A stretch of 64,000 bases of DNA from CAZTPJ01 sp964614515 (lineage in GTDB: Bacteria > Planctomycetota > Phycisphaerae > Phycisphaerales > UBA1924), in the NCBI GenBank assembly GCA_964614515.1, contig CAZTPJ010000003.1, forward strand, positions 23,989-87,988. The letters run 5' to 3'. Under the pieces are notes generated by a model that searched no databases, was not told the origin of the DNA, and was given only the letters and a program-made list of their open reading frames with translations. The translations under genes were made by a program, and so were the position numbers. This document shows, piece after piece, positions 33,975-41,049 of the stretch (position 1 is its first letter; each line of letters begins with the position of its first letter).

Positions 33975-35141
33975 ATGCAGGGCTTGATCGGGGCACACGG
34001 GGGACCGCTTGTCAACAGAGTCGCCGACGCCGCGCGGGCGGAAGCCCTTCGCAAAGAGGCCGCGGGGCTGCCTCGCATCAATCTGAGTCTCAAGCAATCC
34101 TGCGATCTCGAACTCCTGGGCATCGGCGGGTACAGCCCGCTGACCGGGTTCATGGGCTCGGATGACTTCGAGAGCGTCTGCCGCCACATGAAACTGACCT
34201 CCGGCGATGTGTGGTCGATCCCCGTGCTCCTGTCGGTCAACAAGGACCAGCAGCCGGGGATCAACGCACGCGTGGCGCTGTTCGCACCCAACGGCACGTT
34301 GCAGGCGGTGATGACAGTCAAGGAAGAGTTCATGCACAACAAGACGCTGGAGATTCCCAGCGTCTTTCGCACCGAAGACCCCGCGCACCCGGGCGCAGCG
34401 CAGGTGCTGGCCGAGGGTGAGGTCTGTCTGGGCGGGCCTGTGGATGTCGTGACGGTGTGTGTGGATCCCTCCGGTCCCGAGGCGTTCCTGTCGCAGCGGC
34501 TCACGCCCGCGCAGACCCGCGCGGAGTTTCAGAAGCGCGGCTGGAAGCGCGTCGTCGCGTTCCAGACACGTAACCCCATCCACCGCGCCCACGAATACGT
34601 CTGCAAGTGCGCCCAGGAAGTCTGCGACGGCCTGCTCATTCACCCCCTCGTCGGCGAGACGAAAAAGGGCGACATTCCCGCCGATGTCCGCATGGAAGCC
34701 ATCGCCGCGCTAACCGCGAAGTATTTCAACCCCGCCACGACGATGGTCAGCGTGCTCCCCGCCGCCATGCGCTACGCCGGGCCGCGCGAAGCCATCCATC
34801 ACGCCATCATGCGGAAGAACTACGGCTGCTCGCACTTCATCGTCGGACGCGATCACGCCGGCGTGGGCAACTATTACGGCACCTATGACGCCCAGAAGAT
34901 CTTCGACGAGATCGACGGCGACAACCTCGGCATCGAACCGCTCATGTTCGAGCACACAGGATACAGCAAGTCCTATGGCGGCATGGTCTCGGGCAAAACC
35001 TATCCCAAACTCGAAGGCGACATCATCAATCTCTCCGGCACGGCCGTACGCGACATGCTCGCCAAAGGCGAACGCCCGCCGATGGAGTTCTCACGGCCGG
35101 AAGTGGCCGATGTGCTGATCAAATGGGCCTGGGGGCAGTAA
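33975..35141 (+). CDS. sat: Sulfate adenylyltransferase (ATP sulfurylase)
   Basis: The enzyme makes APS from ATP and sulfate, or runs in reverse in sulfur oxidation. The 388 residues match the monofunctional form: INLSLKQSCDLELLGIGGYSPLTGFMG, the active-site AFQTRNPIHRAHEY (QxRNPxHxxH), KKGDIPADVR, SHFIVGRDHAGVGNYYG, and a C-terminal ISGTxVR-like LSGTAVRDMLAKGE. Two ATGs compete; GGGGAG directly abuts the one at 33969 but stands six bases from 33975, so the latter is preferred. No APS kinase or APS reductase gene is next to it. Confidence 0.95.
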   Translation: MQGLIGAHGGPLVNRVADAARAEALRKEAAGLPRINLSLKQSCDLELLGIGGYSPLTGFMGSDDFESVCRHMKLTSGDVWSIPVLLSVNKDQQPGINARVALFAPNGTLQAVMTVKEEFMHNKTLEIPSVFRTEDPAHPGAAQVLAEGEVCLGGPVDVVTVCVDPSGPEAFLSQRLTPAQTRAEFQKRGWKRVVAFQTRNPIHRAHEYVCKCAQEVCDGLLIHPLVGETKKGDIPADVRMEAIAALTAKYFNPATTMVSVLPAAMRYAGPREAIHHAIMRKNYGCSHFIVGRDHAGVGNYYGTYDAQKIFDEIDGDNLGIEPLMFEHTGYSKSYGGMVSGKTYPKLEGDIINLSGTAVRDMLAKGERPPMEFSRPEVADVLIKWAWGQ

Positions 35142-35169
35142 GCCCGCGGCGGCGGCGAAGCGGCGGCCG

Positions 35170-35652
35170 TCAAACGCCACGACAGCGCGTTGTGCCCGCT
35201 GAGGCCGTGGCGTGCCCGTGCTGGTCGCGGTGTGACCGTGCCGGTCGAGGTGTGACCGTGCCATCGCGGCGTGACCGTGCCGGTCGAGGTGTGCCCGTGC
35301 CATTGCCCCAATCCACATCGCGGTCGAGCGATTCATTCGCCACGTTGTACGCCGCGCCATCCCACTCGAAGTCGCCGATGTCGAGGTAATCCGCGTCGCC
35401 GTTGGAGTTGTACGCATGATGCGACCAGTTCCCCGGCTGCGTCAGCGTCCAGATCTCATCGCGCGTGCCATCATCCGCCGAGGTCAATCGCCCCAGCCCA
35501 TCGTTCGTGTACGTCGTCGTGAAGGCGCCATGCACATGATCCGTCTGCCCCACGATGTTCATCCATTGGCCCGCGGATGAGCCATACGTCACGCCGACAT
35601 CATAAAAGTCGCGGTCCGTCGTGAGATCCTTCGTCCACGTCGAACGGATCAA
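35170..35652 (-). pseudogene. RHS core fragment (cassette 3, truncated)
   Basis: About 110 residues match the RHS gene at 36780-38573: TDRDFYDVGVTYG, AGQWMNIVGQTDHVHGAF, LGRLTSADDGT, IWTLTQPGNWSHHAYNSNGDADYLDIGDFEWDG, AYNVANESLDRDVDWG. After that the frame runs into a 20-bp tandem repeat (35212-35309) and ends, so no C-terminal tip remains. The 5' end stops where homology to the other cassette stops, next to family E repeat. It is a remnant, not a working gene. Confidence 0.75.
35212..35309. repeat. 20-bp tandem array inside RHS fragment
   Basis: Five units of 19-20 bp, typically GTGACCGTGCCGGTCGAGGT, run from 35212 to 35309. They replace the part of the RHS core that would follow VDWG and may mark the break point that truncated the cassette. 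Confidence 0.7.
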
Positions 35653-35683
35653 GCGCCCGAGGCACCAAGATCGAAGCGATCAT

Positions 35684-35715
35684 GGCGGCACGTCGAAAGT
35701 CATCTTGATGCCACC
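35684..35715. repeat. Family E small palindrome
   Basis: Arms GGCGGCA (35684-35690) and TGCCACC (35709-35715) enclose CGTCGAAAGT. It is preceded by ATCGAAGCGATCATGG, the same flank as the two copies at 38660 and 38704. It lies just beyond the 5' end of RHS fragment 3. Confidence 0.65.
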
Positions 35716-35796
35716 CCGCCACGGCACCGCCAGATTCTTAATGCCACACTGCCCTACCTCTCGCATAAATACGATCTTGACGCCACTTCGCAACGT

Positions 35797-36774
35797 TCAA
35801 GGCGAGGCGGAAGCGGATCCATCACGAACTCGCAACTGCTCGAAGTACTCACGTGTGAGTGTCGGATCTAGAGTTTGATAATAAGCGATCACCAGGTCGA
35901 TCTTCGCCCGAATGCGAATACTTGTCTCGGCGGCGGTCCACAACTGTGAAACCGGCGTAAACAGCGAAGCCGCGATAACATTGAAGTCATCCTCAGGCGT
36001 GTTCTGGCAATAGGCTATCAGGAAACCATCCGCCCACAACTTTTGGGATGATAGCTGACGTTCTGAAACCGGCACACTCTGGTATACGAAACCGCCCGGA
36101 TTGATCGCATTCCATCGTTCCCAAAGGACTGATGGGGGATATCGCCGCAAGAACAGACTTGATAGTTCATGGTGAAACAACTGCTCAAGACGATTCTCCG
36201 ATGAGTCGAGCGCCTTAGCAACCTCCGCATTACCAAGAACAAATATGCGTTCGATGCGTATGTAGATACTGGTGTTGTAGAATGTGGCCTTCCCGGGCCT
36301 ATCATACAGCCGCAAAGTACCTACAATGTATACATCTTTCAATACATCACACAATAGCGACGACGGATATTTACACATCGCCTGCCCTAGCACCTGTCGA
36401 GCAAAGCGAATATCGCTCGCGGACGCGGGTGTTGCGGTGAGAGACACCGGCGGCTGTAGCCAATGTGCAGGAAAAATGTCTTCCGCACGTCCTGTGCGAA
36501 TCGCAACGCATTCGTGCGTGTGCGAAGGTGGAGGAATTGTTTCCGCTCCTCCAATCTTGGCCGGCCCTTCTGGATGTGTTGGGGCTGCGGTTCCCAACGA
36601 CCCGATCGGTCGCTTCTCGCGTTCGCACGCCGTGGCAGCAAGTATTGCTGCGCACAGCAACGCCAGCGGCAGGCCGCTCTTTGGCGTGCGACGGGGATCC
36701 AAAGGACCAGTACACGAGAAATGCATGGGCACCATCCTGTCATGCGCACTGCACGGACTGATATTGTTCGTCAC
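35797..36774 (-). CDS. Putative lipoprotein with metallopeptidase-like motif
   Basis: The 325-residue protein has a hydrophobic segment ending in a lipobox (LLCAAILAATAC, Cys about residue 50), so it is probably lipid-anchored. In the mature part LEQLFHHELSSLFLRRYP gives a HHExS motif and LWADGFLIAYCQNTPEDDFN a later GF..Y....EDDF motif. This pair resembles putative zinc metallopeptidases (HE.xS/H ... EDFA type), but the second His is Ser. The true start is uncertain: GTG 36774 touches its ribosome site; ATG 36726 is possible. It starts six bases after the RHS gene and is less GC-rich than average, fitting a cargo or partner of the RHS cassette. Confidence 0.6.
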   Translation of the reverse strand: MTNNISPCSAHDRMVPMHFSCTGPLDPRRTPKSGLPLALLCAAILAATACEREKRPIGSLGTAAPTHPEGPAKIGGAETIPPPSHTHECVAIRTGRAEDIFPAHWLQPPVSLTATPASASDIRFARQVLGQAMCKYPSSLLCDVLKDVYIVGTLRLYDRPGKATFYNTSIYIRIERIFVLGNAEVAKALDSSENRLEQLFHHELSSLFLRRYPPSVLWERWNAINPGGFVYQSVPVSERQLSSQKLWADGFLIAYCQNTPEDDFNVIAASLFTPVSQLWTAAETSIRIRAKIDLVIAYYQTLDPTLTREYFEQLRVRDGSASASP

Positions 36775-36779
36775 CCTCC

Positions 36780-38573
36780 TCAGCGATAATCCATTTCATG
36801 AACAATATGTGCAACCATTATGCCGTCAAGAACACCTGAATCATCGCAAGGACACCGAATTCGAAGCCCTCCCTGGATGGTCTCCTCGTTGAGAGGATCG
36901 GGAATGTGGCATGCTTCCAGACAGCAAGTCTGCCCAAGTATTCTGAACTGCTTGATGACAATACACGTTGGCTCATTGCTAGGTTCCACAACATCGCCCT
37001 CTTCAGGCTTTGGATCGTTGGGGCGGCGATTCACGCTTTCGCAATCGAATGCTGAAGGGGGCTTGAATCGTCCCCTGCATCCCATTCGGCAGGTCGGGTT
37101 GCGTGGATCCGTCGGATCTGGAAATGTGCTGCAACAACACACGATGCACTTTCGATATGACACTTCGCTTCTGCAACTTCCTTTGATTGGATTCTCAATG
37201 GTGTTGATCTGACACCCTGCCCCTGCAGTTCCTTGCCCTGAGCACCGGCTTGCGCCGACGCCGATGACAAAGGCCAGCCCCATCGGGTCCATGCCGATGA
37301 TGGGCGAACTGCGCGCGTACTGATACAAGCTGACGCCATCGACATAGCCCATCGGATCGCGCTGGTGCCATCGTCCAAGGCCCGCGTCGTAGAAGCGGTG
37401 TCGGACGTGGTAGAAGGAGCGTTGGCGGTTGGTCGAGCCCGTGAGCCAGGGGTCGGATTCGTAGCCGGCGTAGCCGGCGCGGTTGGCCACGGCCGAGGAA
37501 CTGAGGATGTTGCGGCCAAGGGTCTGGTAGGTGCCGGTGATGGAGTTGGCGTGGAGGACGTCGGCCGTGCTGTCAACGGTGCCGTTGAGGTCCGCGTCCT
37601 TTCGCACGTCGTAGCCACCGGCGATCGCGCCCGAGTCGGTCGCGTCCCAGTCGCCGTCGGAGTCCGTGTCGCCCGCCGGCAGGCCGAAGGGCACGCCGTA
37701 GGCCGAGTACTTCACCCACTCGACCATCTTGCCCGTGTCCGTGACGATCGCCGCGACATCGGCGCGCCCGCCGACGCCGACACCGCCCGCGCCGTGGTGG
37801 CAGTAGTACCGACGCTCTTCGAGCGTGTGGTCAATGTCCAGGTCTTCATCGCGATCCCGGAGTATCACAGCATCAATATACGATGAACCCCCGGCCCCGT
37901 CAAGGCCCGCATTGTGGTGGATGACAATTTCATAGGGGTTGCCCGAGGCGTCGTGGTACACAGCGCACTTCTGCCACCCGGCCGTGTAGACGTAGTGTTC
38001 GATAACCTCGTCTTCCAGCGAGTCGTCCACGTCCGTGTCGCTTACGGCCGTGATCCGCCAGCCCAGGCCGTTGTAGCGGTATTCGCAGCCCGCCCAGCCG
38101 GGATCGGCGGATGTCACCGCGACCAGCCGGTTCCAGGCGTCGTAGACGTATTCGTAGTGCCACTCATCGTTTGTCAGGTTTCCGGCTGGATCATAGTCGA
38201 TCGTGCCCGTGCCGGGGTACGTCTCGCTCGTCGGCGTGCCATCGCCGTCGCCCCAGTCCACGCTACGGACGAGTTGCTCGTTGGCCACGTTGTACGTGGC
38301 ACTGGTCCAGTTCCAGTCGCCCACGTCGAGGTAGTCGGCATCGCCGTTGGCGTCGAACGTGTTGTCGCTCCAGTTCCCCGGCTGCGTCAGCGTCCAAGTC
38401 TCTTTGCGCGTGCGGCTGGTGATGTCGCCGACGCTGATCGTGCCCTCATCGGCTTCGGTCAGGCGGTTGAGCCCATCGTTGACGTACTTCGTATCGAAGC
38501 CCGTATGCACATGGTCCGTCATCGTCACGATATTGGTCCACTGCCCGCTGGTTGCGCCGTAGCCGACCGACAC
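36780..38573 (-). CDS. RHS repeat-associated core protein (cassette 2, 5'-truncated)
   Basis: The 597-residue frame is the C-terminal part of an RHS protein. It has YD repeats (YDPAGNLTNDEWHYEYVYDAWNRLVAV), the core end with YHVRHRFYDAGLGRWHQRDPMGYVDG and SLYQYARSSPIIGMDPMGL, then a cysteine-rich tip of about 165 residues (IVCCCSTFPDP, CRMGCRGRF, QTCCLEACHIP, CPCDDSG). RHS proteins form a cage that holds such tips, often toxins. A DxDxDGxxD insertion (GDTDSDGDWDATD, DADLNGTVDSTAD) lies in the core. Upstream of 38573 homology continues 40 bases but is broken by a TGA and an extra T, so the N-terminal part is lost. It is an orphan tip; the gene at 35797 follows directly. Confidence 0.8.
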   Translation of the reverse strand: MSVGYGATSGQWTNIVTMTDHVHTGFDTKYVNDGLNRLTEADEGTISVGDITSRTRKETWTLTQPGNWSDNTFDANGDADYLDVGDWNWTSATYNVANEQLVRSVDWGDGDGTPTSETYPGTGTIDYDPAGNLTNDEWHYEYVYDAWNRLVAVTSADPGWAGCEYRYNGLGWRITAVSDTDVDDSLEDEVIEHYVYTAGWQKCAVYHDASGNPYEIVIHHNAGLDGAGGSSYIDAVILRDRDEDLDIDHTLEERRYYCHHGAGGVGVGGRADVAAIVTDTGKMVEWVKYSAYGVPFGLPAGDTDSDGDWDATDSGAIAGGYDVRKDADLNGTVDSTADVLHANSITGTYQTLGRNILSSSAVANRAGYAGYESDPWLTGSTNRQRSFYHVRHRFYDAGLGRWHQRDPMGYVDGVSLYQYARSSPIIGMDPMGLAFVIGVGASRCSGQGTAGAGCQINTIENPIKGSCRSEVSYRKCIVCCCSTFPDPTDPRNPTCRMGCRGRFKPPSAFDCESVNRRPNDPKPEEGDVVEPSNEPTCIVIKQFRILGQTCCLEACHIPDPLNEETIQGGLRIRCPCDDSGVLDGIMVAHIVHEMDYR

Positions 38574-38659
38574 ATCGTAGAAAATCGCGGTCCGTGCTCA
38601 AGTCCTTCGTTCACGTCGAGCGGATCAAGCGCCCGAAGCACCATGATCGAAGCGATCAT

Positions 38660-38692
38660 GGTGGCACGTCGAAACATCATCTTGATGCCACC
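38660..38692. repeat. Family E small palindrome, copy 1 of pair
   Basis: Arms GGTGGCA (38660-38666) and TGCCACC (38686-38692) span exactly 33 bp. It is preceded by GATCGAAGCGATC, itself palindromic. Confidence 0.65.
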
Positions 38693-38703
38693 CCGCCGAT
38701 CAT

Positions 38704-38736
38704 GGTGGCACGACGGATAGTGTACTTGATGCCACC
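38704..38736. repeat. Family E small palindrome, copy 2 of pair
   Basis: Arms GGTGGCA (38704-38710) and TGCCACC (38730-38736) again span 33 bp. Both copies lie between the RHS cassette and the membrane-protein gene. Confidence 0.65.
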
Positions 38737-38767
38737 CGCTGCTGTGAAGTGATCCATGCACTTCAGA

Positions 38768-39475
38768 TCAATGCGATGCTTCGCGAGTAGCTCCACACTC
38801 GGGGCACCGGTCTCCGGAAAGCCCGGACAGGTCATAATTGCACTCAAGACACGCGTTTCGTGTCCATTGCAAACGATGCCGAATGCGCGCGAGCATAAGA
38901 ATAGGAAAAGCCACAATACAATATCCCAGCAGGGAATTGAATAGAAGCCCACGCCAGATGACCCCATAGGGAAGGTATAGCGTTGATCGCGCGCCGCCGA
39001 ATGAATGCCGAATGACAAACACTCTACGATAAGAAACATCATTAGGTCGTTCGATGATCTCTCCGAAAACATTATACTTCATGCATGGAAGCGGCCAACC
39101 AAAGGCTGCCGTACCTATTGCCAACCTCTTGTTTGGGGGCGAAGCCCACCAAAACCGTTGACGAAAGCACGCCCAGCTCGGTAGCAAGTAGCGAGCGGAA
39201 CTTATGTAAGCCGGCTCTGCTACGAGTGTTCTAACGAACGTGCTTCGTGTGCTCCACACTTCCAATTCGCAGATTGGAGAGTCATACCGCTCAATACTCT
39301 GCTTACGCAACGGGTCAAAATGGGGAAACGCATATGTTTTCTGCCACTGAACTACAGCAGCCATCTGAGCACATAGTATTGATGCAGCAATCGACGAACA
39401 CACGATGAGTGCATGTAGCAGGCAGCCCCGCAATCGTGTTTGTCGCAATGCTGAACTCAGTGGTTGACGTGACAT
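38768..39475 (-). CDS. Membrane protein with C-terminal zinc ribbon
   Basis: The 235-residue protein has a transmembrane helix near the N-terminus (CLLHALIVCSSIAASILCAQ), an outside loop of about 120 residues, and a second helix (LLFNSLLGYCIVAFPILML), followed by CLECNYDLSGLSGDRCPECGA. The CxxCxYDLxGLx(4)CPECG ribbon is frequent in planctomycete membrane proteins of unknown role. ATG 39475 is chosen; a TTG 12 bases upstream is unlikely. It lies between two RHS cassettes on the same strand with low GC content, so it may be carried with them, perhaps as an immunity protein; this is only positional. Confidence 0.65.
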   Translation of the reverse strand: MSRQPLSSALRQTRLRGCLLHALIVCSSIAASILCAQMAAVVQWQKTYAFPHFDPLRKQSIERYDSPICELEVWSTRSTFVRTLVAEPAYISSARYLLPSWACFRQRFWWASPPNKRLAIGTAAFGWPLPCMKYNVFGEIIERPNDVSYRRVFVIRHSFGGARSTLYLPYGVIWRGLLFNSLLGYCIVAFPILMLARIRHRLQWTRNACLECNYDLSGLSGDRCPECGATREASH

Positions 39476-39570
39476 GCCATACACCAATCGCGCGTAACAG
39501 CGAGAGCAATACGAAAGGCACGCAAAGGTCCTGGGTTCTGATTCATGCGGTACAACATCCGGCTGTACTT

Positions 39571-40992
39571 TTAGTCTGTGACTCGAATTGGGGGATCCGA
39601 TGGCGATGAGATCCGGTCAAGACAGTAACCCAGCGACACCCAACGGCGACACCTAGAGCAACACCCTGCGCGCCCGCCGCCGAAGCAACCCGACCCGTCC
39701 ATGCTGTCGCATGCGCGTTGGCAGAGACACTCCTCGAACAGCAGCGGAAAGTTCACAAACGCATCACAGGCCCCTTCCACGTTGTATGCGTGAATTTCGC
39801 TGCATAGAGATTCGTTGCAGAAACGAAGACTGCAATCGACACTTCCGTCGGCGCACTCGTCGATGGCATGCACGAGTTCGTGAATGAGCGTATCGCAAGG
39901 ATCGCCGCACGCACTCGGAGTTTGAAACGGTGAGTCCGTACATAAAACAATAGAATGGGTGGTGCAACCGTACCCGCCACATTGCACGCCACCACCAGGT
40001 GGAATGGGCGTTTCGCAGGCAGTCGGTGGACGAATGATATCGTCAATAGTTCGTGAACTACAACCCACTCCGCTGACGCACGAAGTTTTGCGCGACGAAG
40101 CGCCTCCTATGCTGAACACAGGCGTTGGCGCAGGGGATGGAGTGAGACAGGTGTCACATCCGGATTGGAGCGGCACAATTGGGCAGCGACCGCGCAGGAT
40201 TCCGAGAAGCCCACATATCATGTCTCGCTTTTCTTGCGAGCAGGGGGAAATGCAATAGAACCGCCGAAAGAACTCGTCGCATTCTCTGCTTATGTCAAAC
40301 TGTGGCGGAGAATACAAATGGCTTGGAAGAACCCCGGGGAGAACGGAGACCGGCCTTTGCACCCATCTACCATGGGAGACTTTGTAGACGCGGTGGCGGA
40401 CGTGATACAAGTCATCGACATACGAATCGCGGGTGTAGCCGGCGTAGCCGAGGGTGTTGCGGGTGGCGGAGCCGGAGAGGACGCCACGGCCGAGCGTTGT
40501 GACCGTCGCGGCCGCGGCATCGGCGGAACCGATGCTGCCGTCCAAGTTAACATCGGCGTAGGCGCGGTAGGCGTGGCCGGAGGTGGTCCAGTTGGTGATC
40601 TTGTCGCCGTCGGTGCCGCCGCCGCCGGTGTCGTAGTCGCCGTCAAAGTTCGTGTCGCCCGCGGGCATGCCGAAGGGCTGGCCGTAGGGGTCGTAGGTGA
40701 TGCGTTCGACCTGCACGCCGGCGTCGGTGAGAACCACGACGACATCGCTGCGCCAGTTCTGGCAGAAGTAGCGACGCTCTTCGAGCGTGTCGTCGAGGTT
40801 TTCATCTCGCTCGCGCAGAATCACGCCATAAATATACGAACTTCCCCCGGCCCCGTCAAGGCCCGCATTGTGGTGGATGAAGATTTCATAGGGGTTGCCC
40901 GAGGCGTCGTGGTACACAGCGTACTTCTGCCAGCCGGCCTTATAAATGCCACATCGCTGCGTCGATGCGGTACTCCAGGAACTCGCCGGCAA
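39571..40992 (-). CDS. RHS core fragment with M76-like metallopeptidase tip (cassette 1)
   Basis: Residues about 18-215 are RHS core, near-identical to cassette 2 in AGWQKYAVYHDASGNPYE and HHNAGLDGAGGSSY, with GDTNFDGDYDTGG and ADVNLDGSIGSADA insertions and the end LYHVRHRVYKVSHGRWVQR. The usual DPxGL junction is missing. The tip (about 250-473) has IHELVHAIDECADGS and SLCSEIHAYNVEGACDAF. HExxH followed by CxExxA..xxGxC resembles peptidase M76 (ATP23-type): HELIHAYD..., CSEIRA...SG.C. Many cysteines suggest an extracellular protein. The first 17 residues do not belong to RHS, so the gene is 5'-truncated and expression is uncertain. It begins 58 bases after the CotH-like gene. Confidence 0.7.
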   Translation of the reverse strand: MPASSWSTASTQRCGIYKAGWQKYAVYHDASGNPYEIFIHHNAGLDGAGGSSYIYGVILRERDENLDDTLEERRYFCQNWRSDVVVVLTDAGVQVERITYDPYGQPFGMPAGDTNFDGDYDTGGGGTDGDKITNWTTSGHAYRAYADVNLDGSIGSADAAAATVTTLGRGVLSGSATRNTLGYAGYTRDSYVDDLYHVRHRVYKVSHGRWVQRPVSVLPGVLPSHLYSPPQFDISRECDEFFRRFYCISPCSQEKRDMICGLLGILRGRCPIVPLQSGCDTCLTPSPAPTPVFSIGGASSRKTSCVSGVGCSSRTIDDIIRPPTACETPIPPGGGVQCGGYGCTTHSIVLCTDSPFQTPSACGDPCDTLIHELVHAIDECADGSVDCSLRFCNESLCSEIHAYNVEGACDAFVNFPLLFEECLCQRACDSMDGSGCFGGGRAGCCSRCRRWVSLGYCLDRISSPSDPPIRVTD

Positions 40993-41049
40993 GGAGCCTT
41001 CGGCGTGGAGATCGAACGACTCATTGATGCGCGACGGTGTCGATCCGTA

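Noticed and set aside
35170..35652. Intact small RHS protein
   Set aside because: The frame ends in a tandem repeat with no core end and no tip, so it is treated as a remnant.
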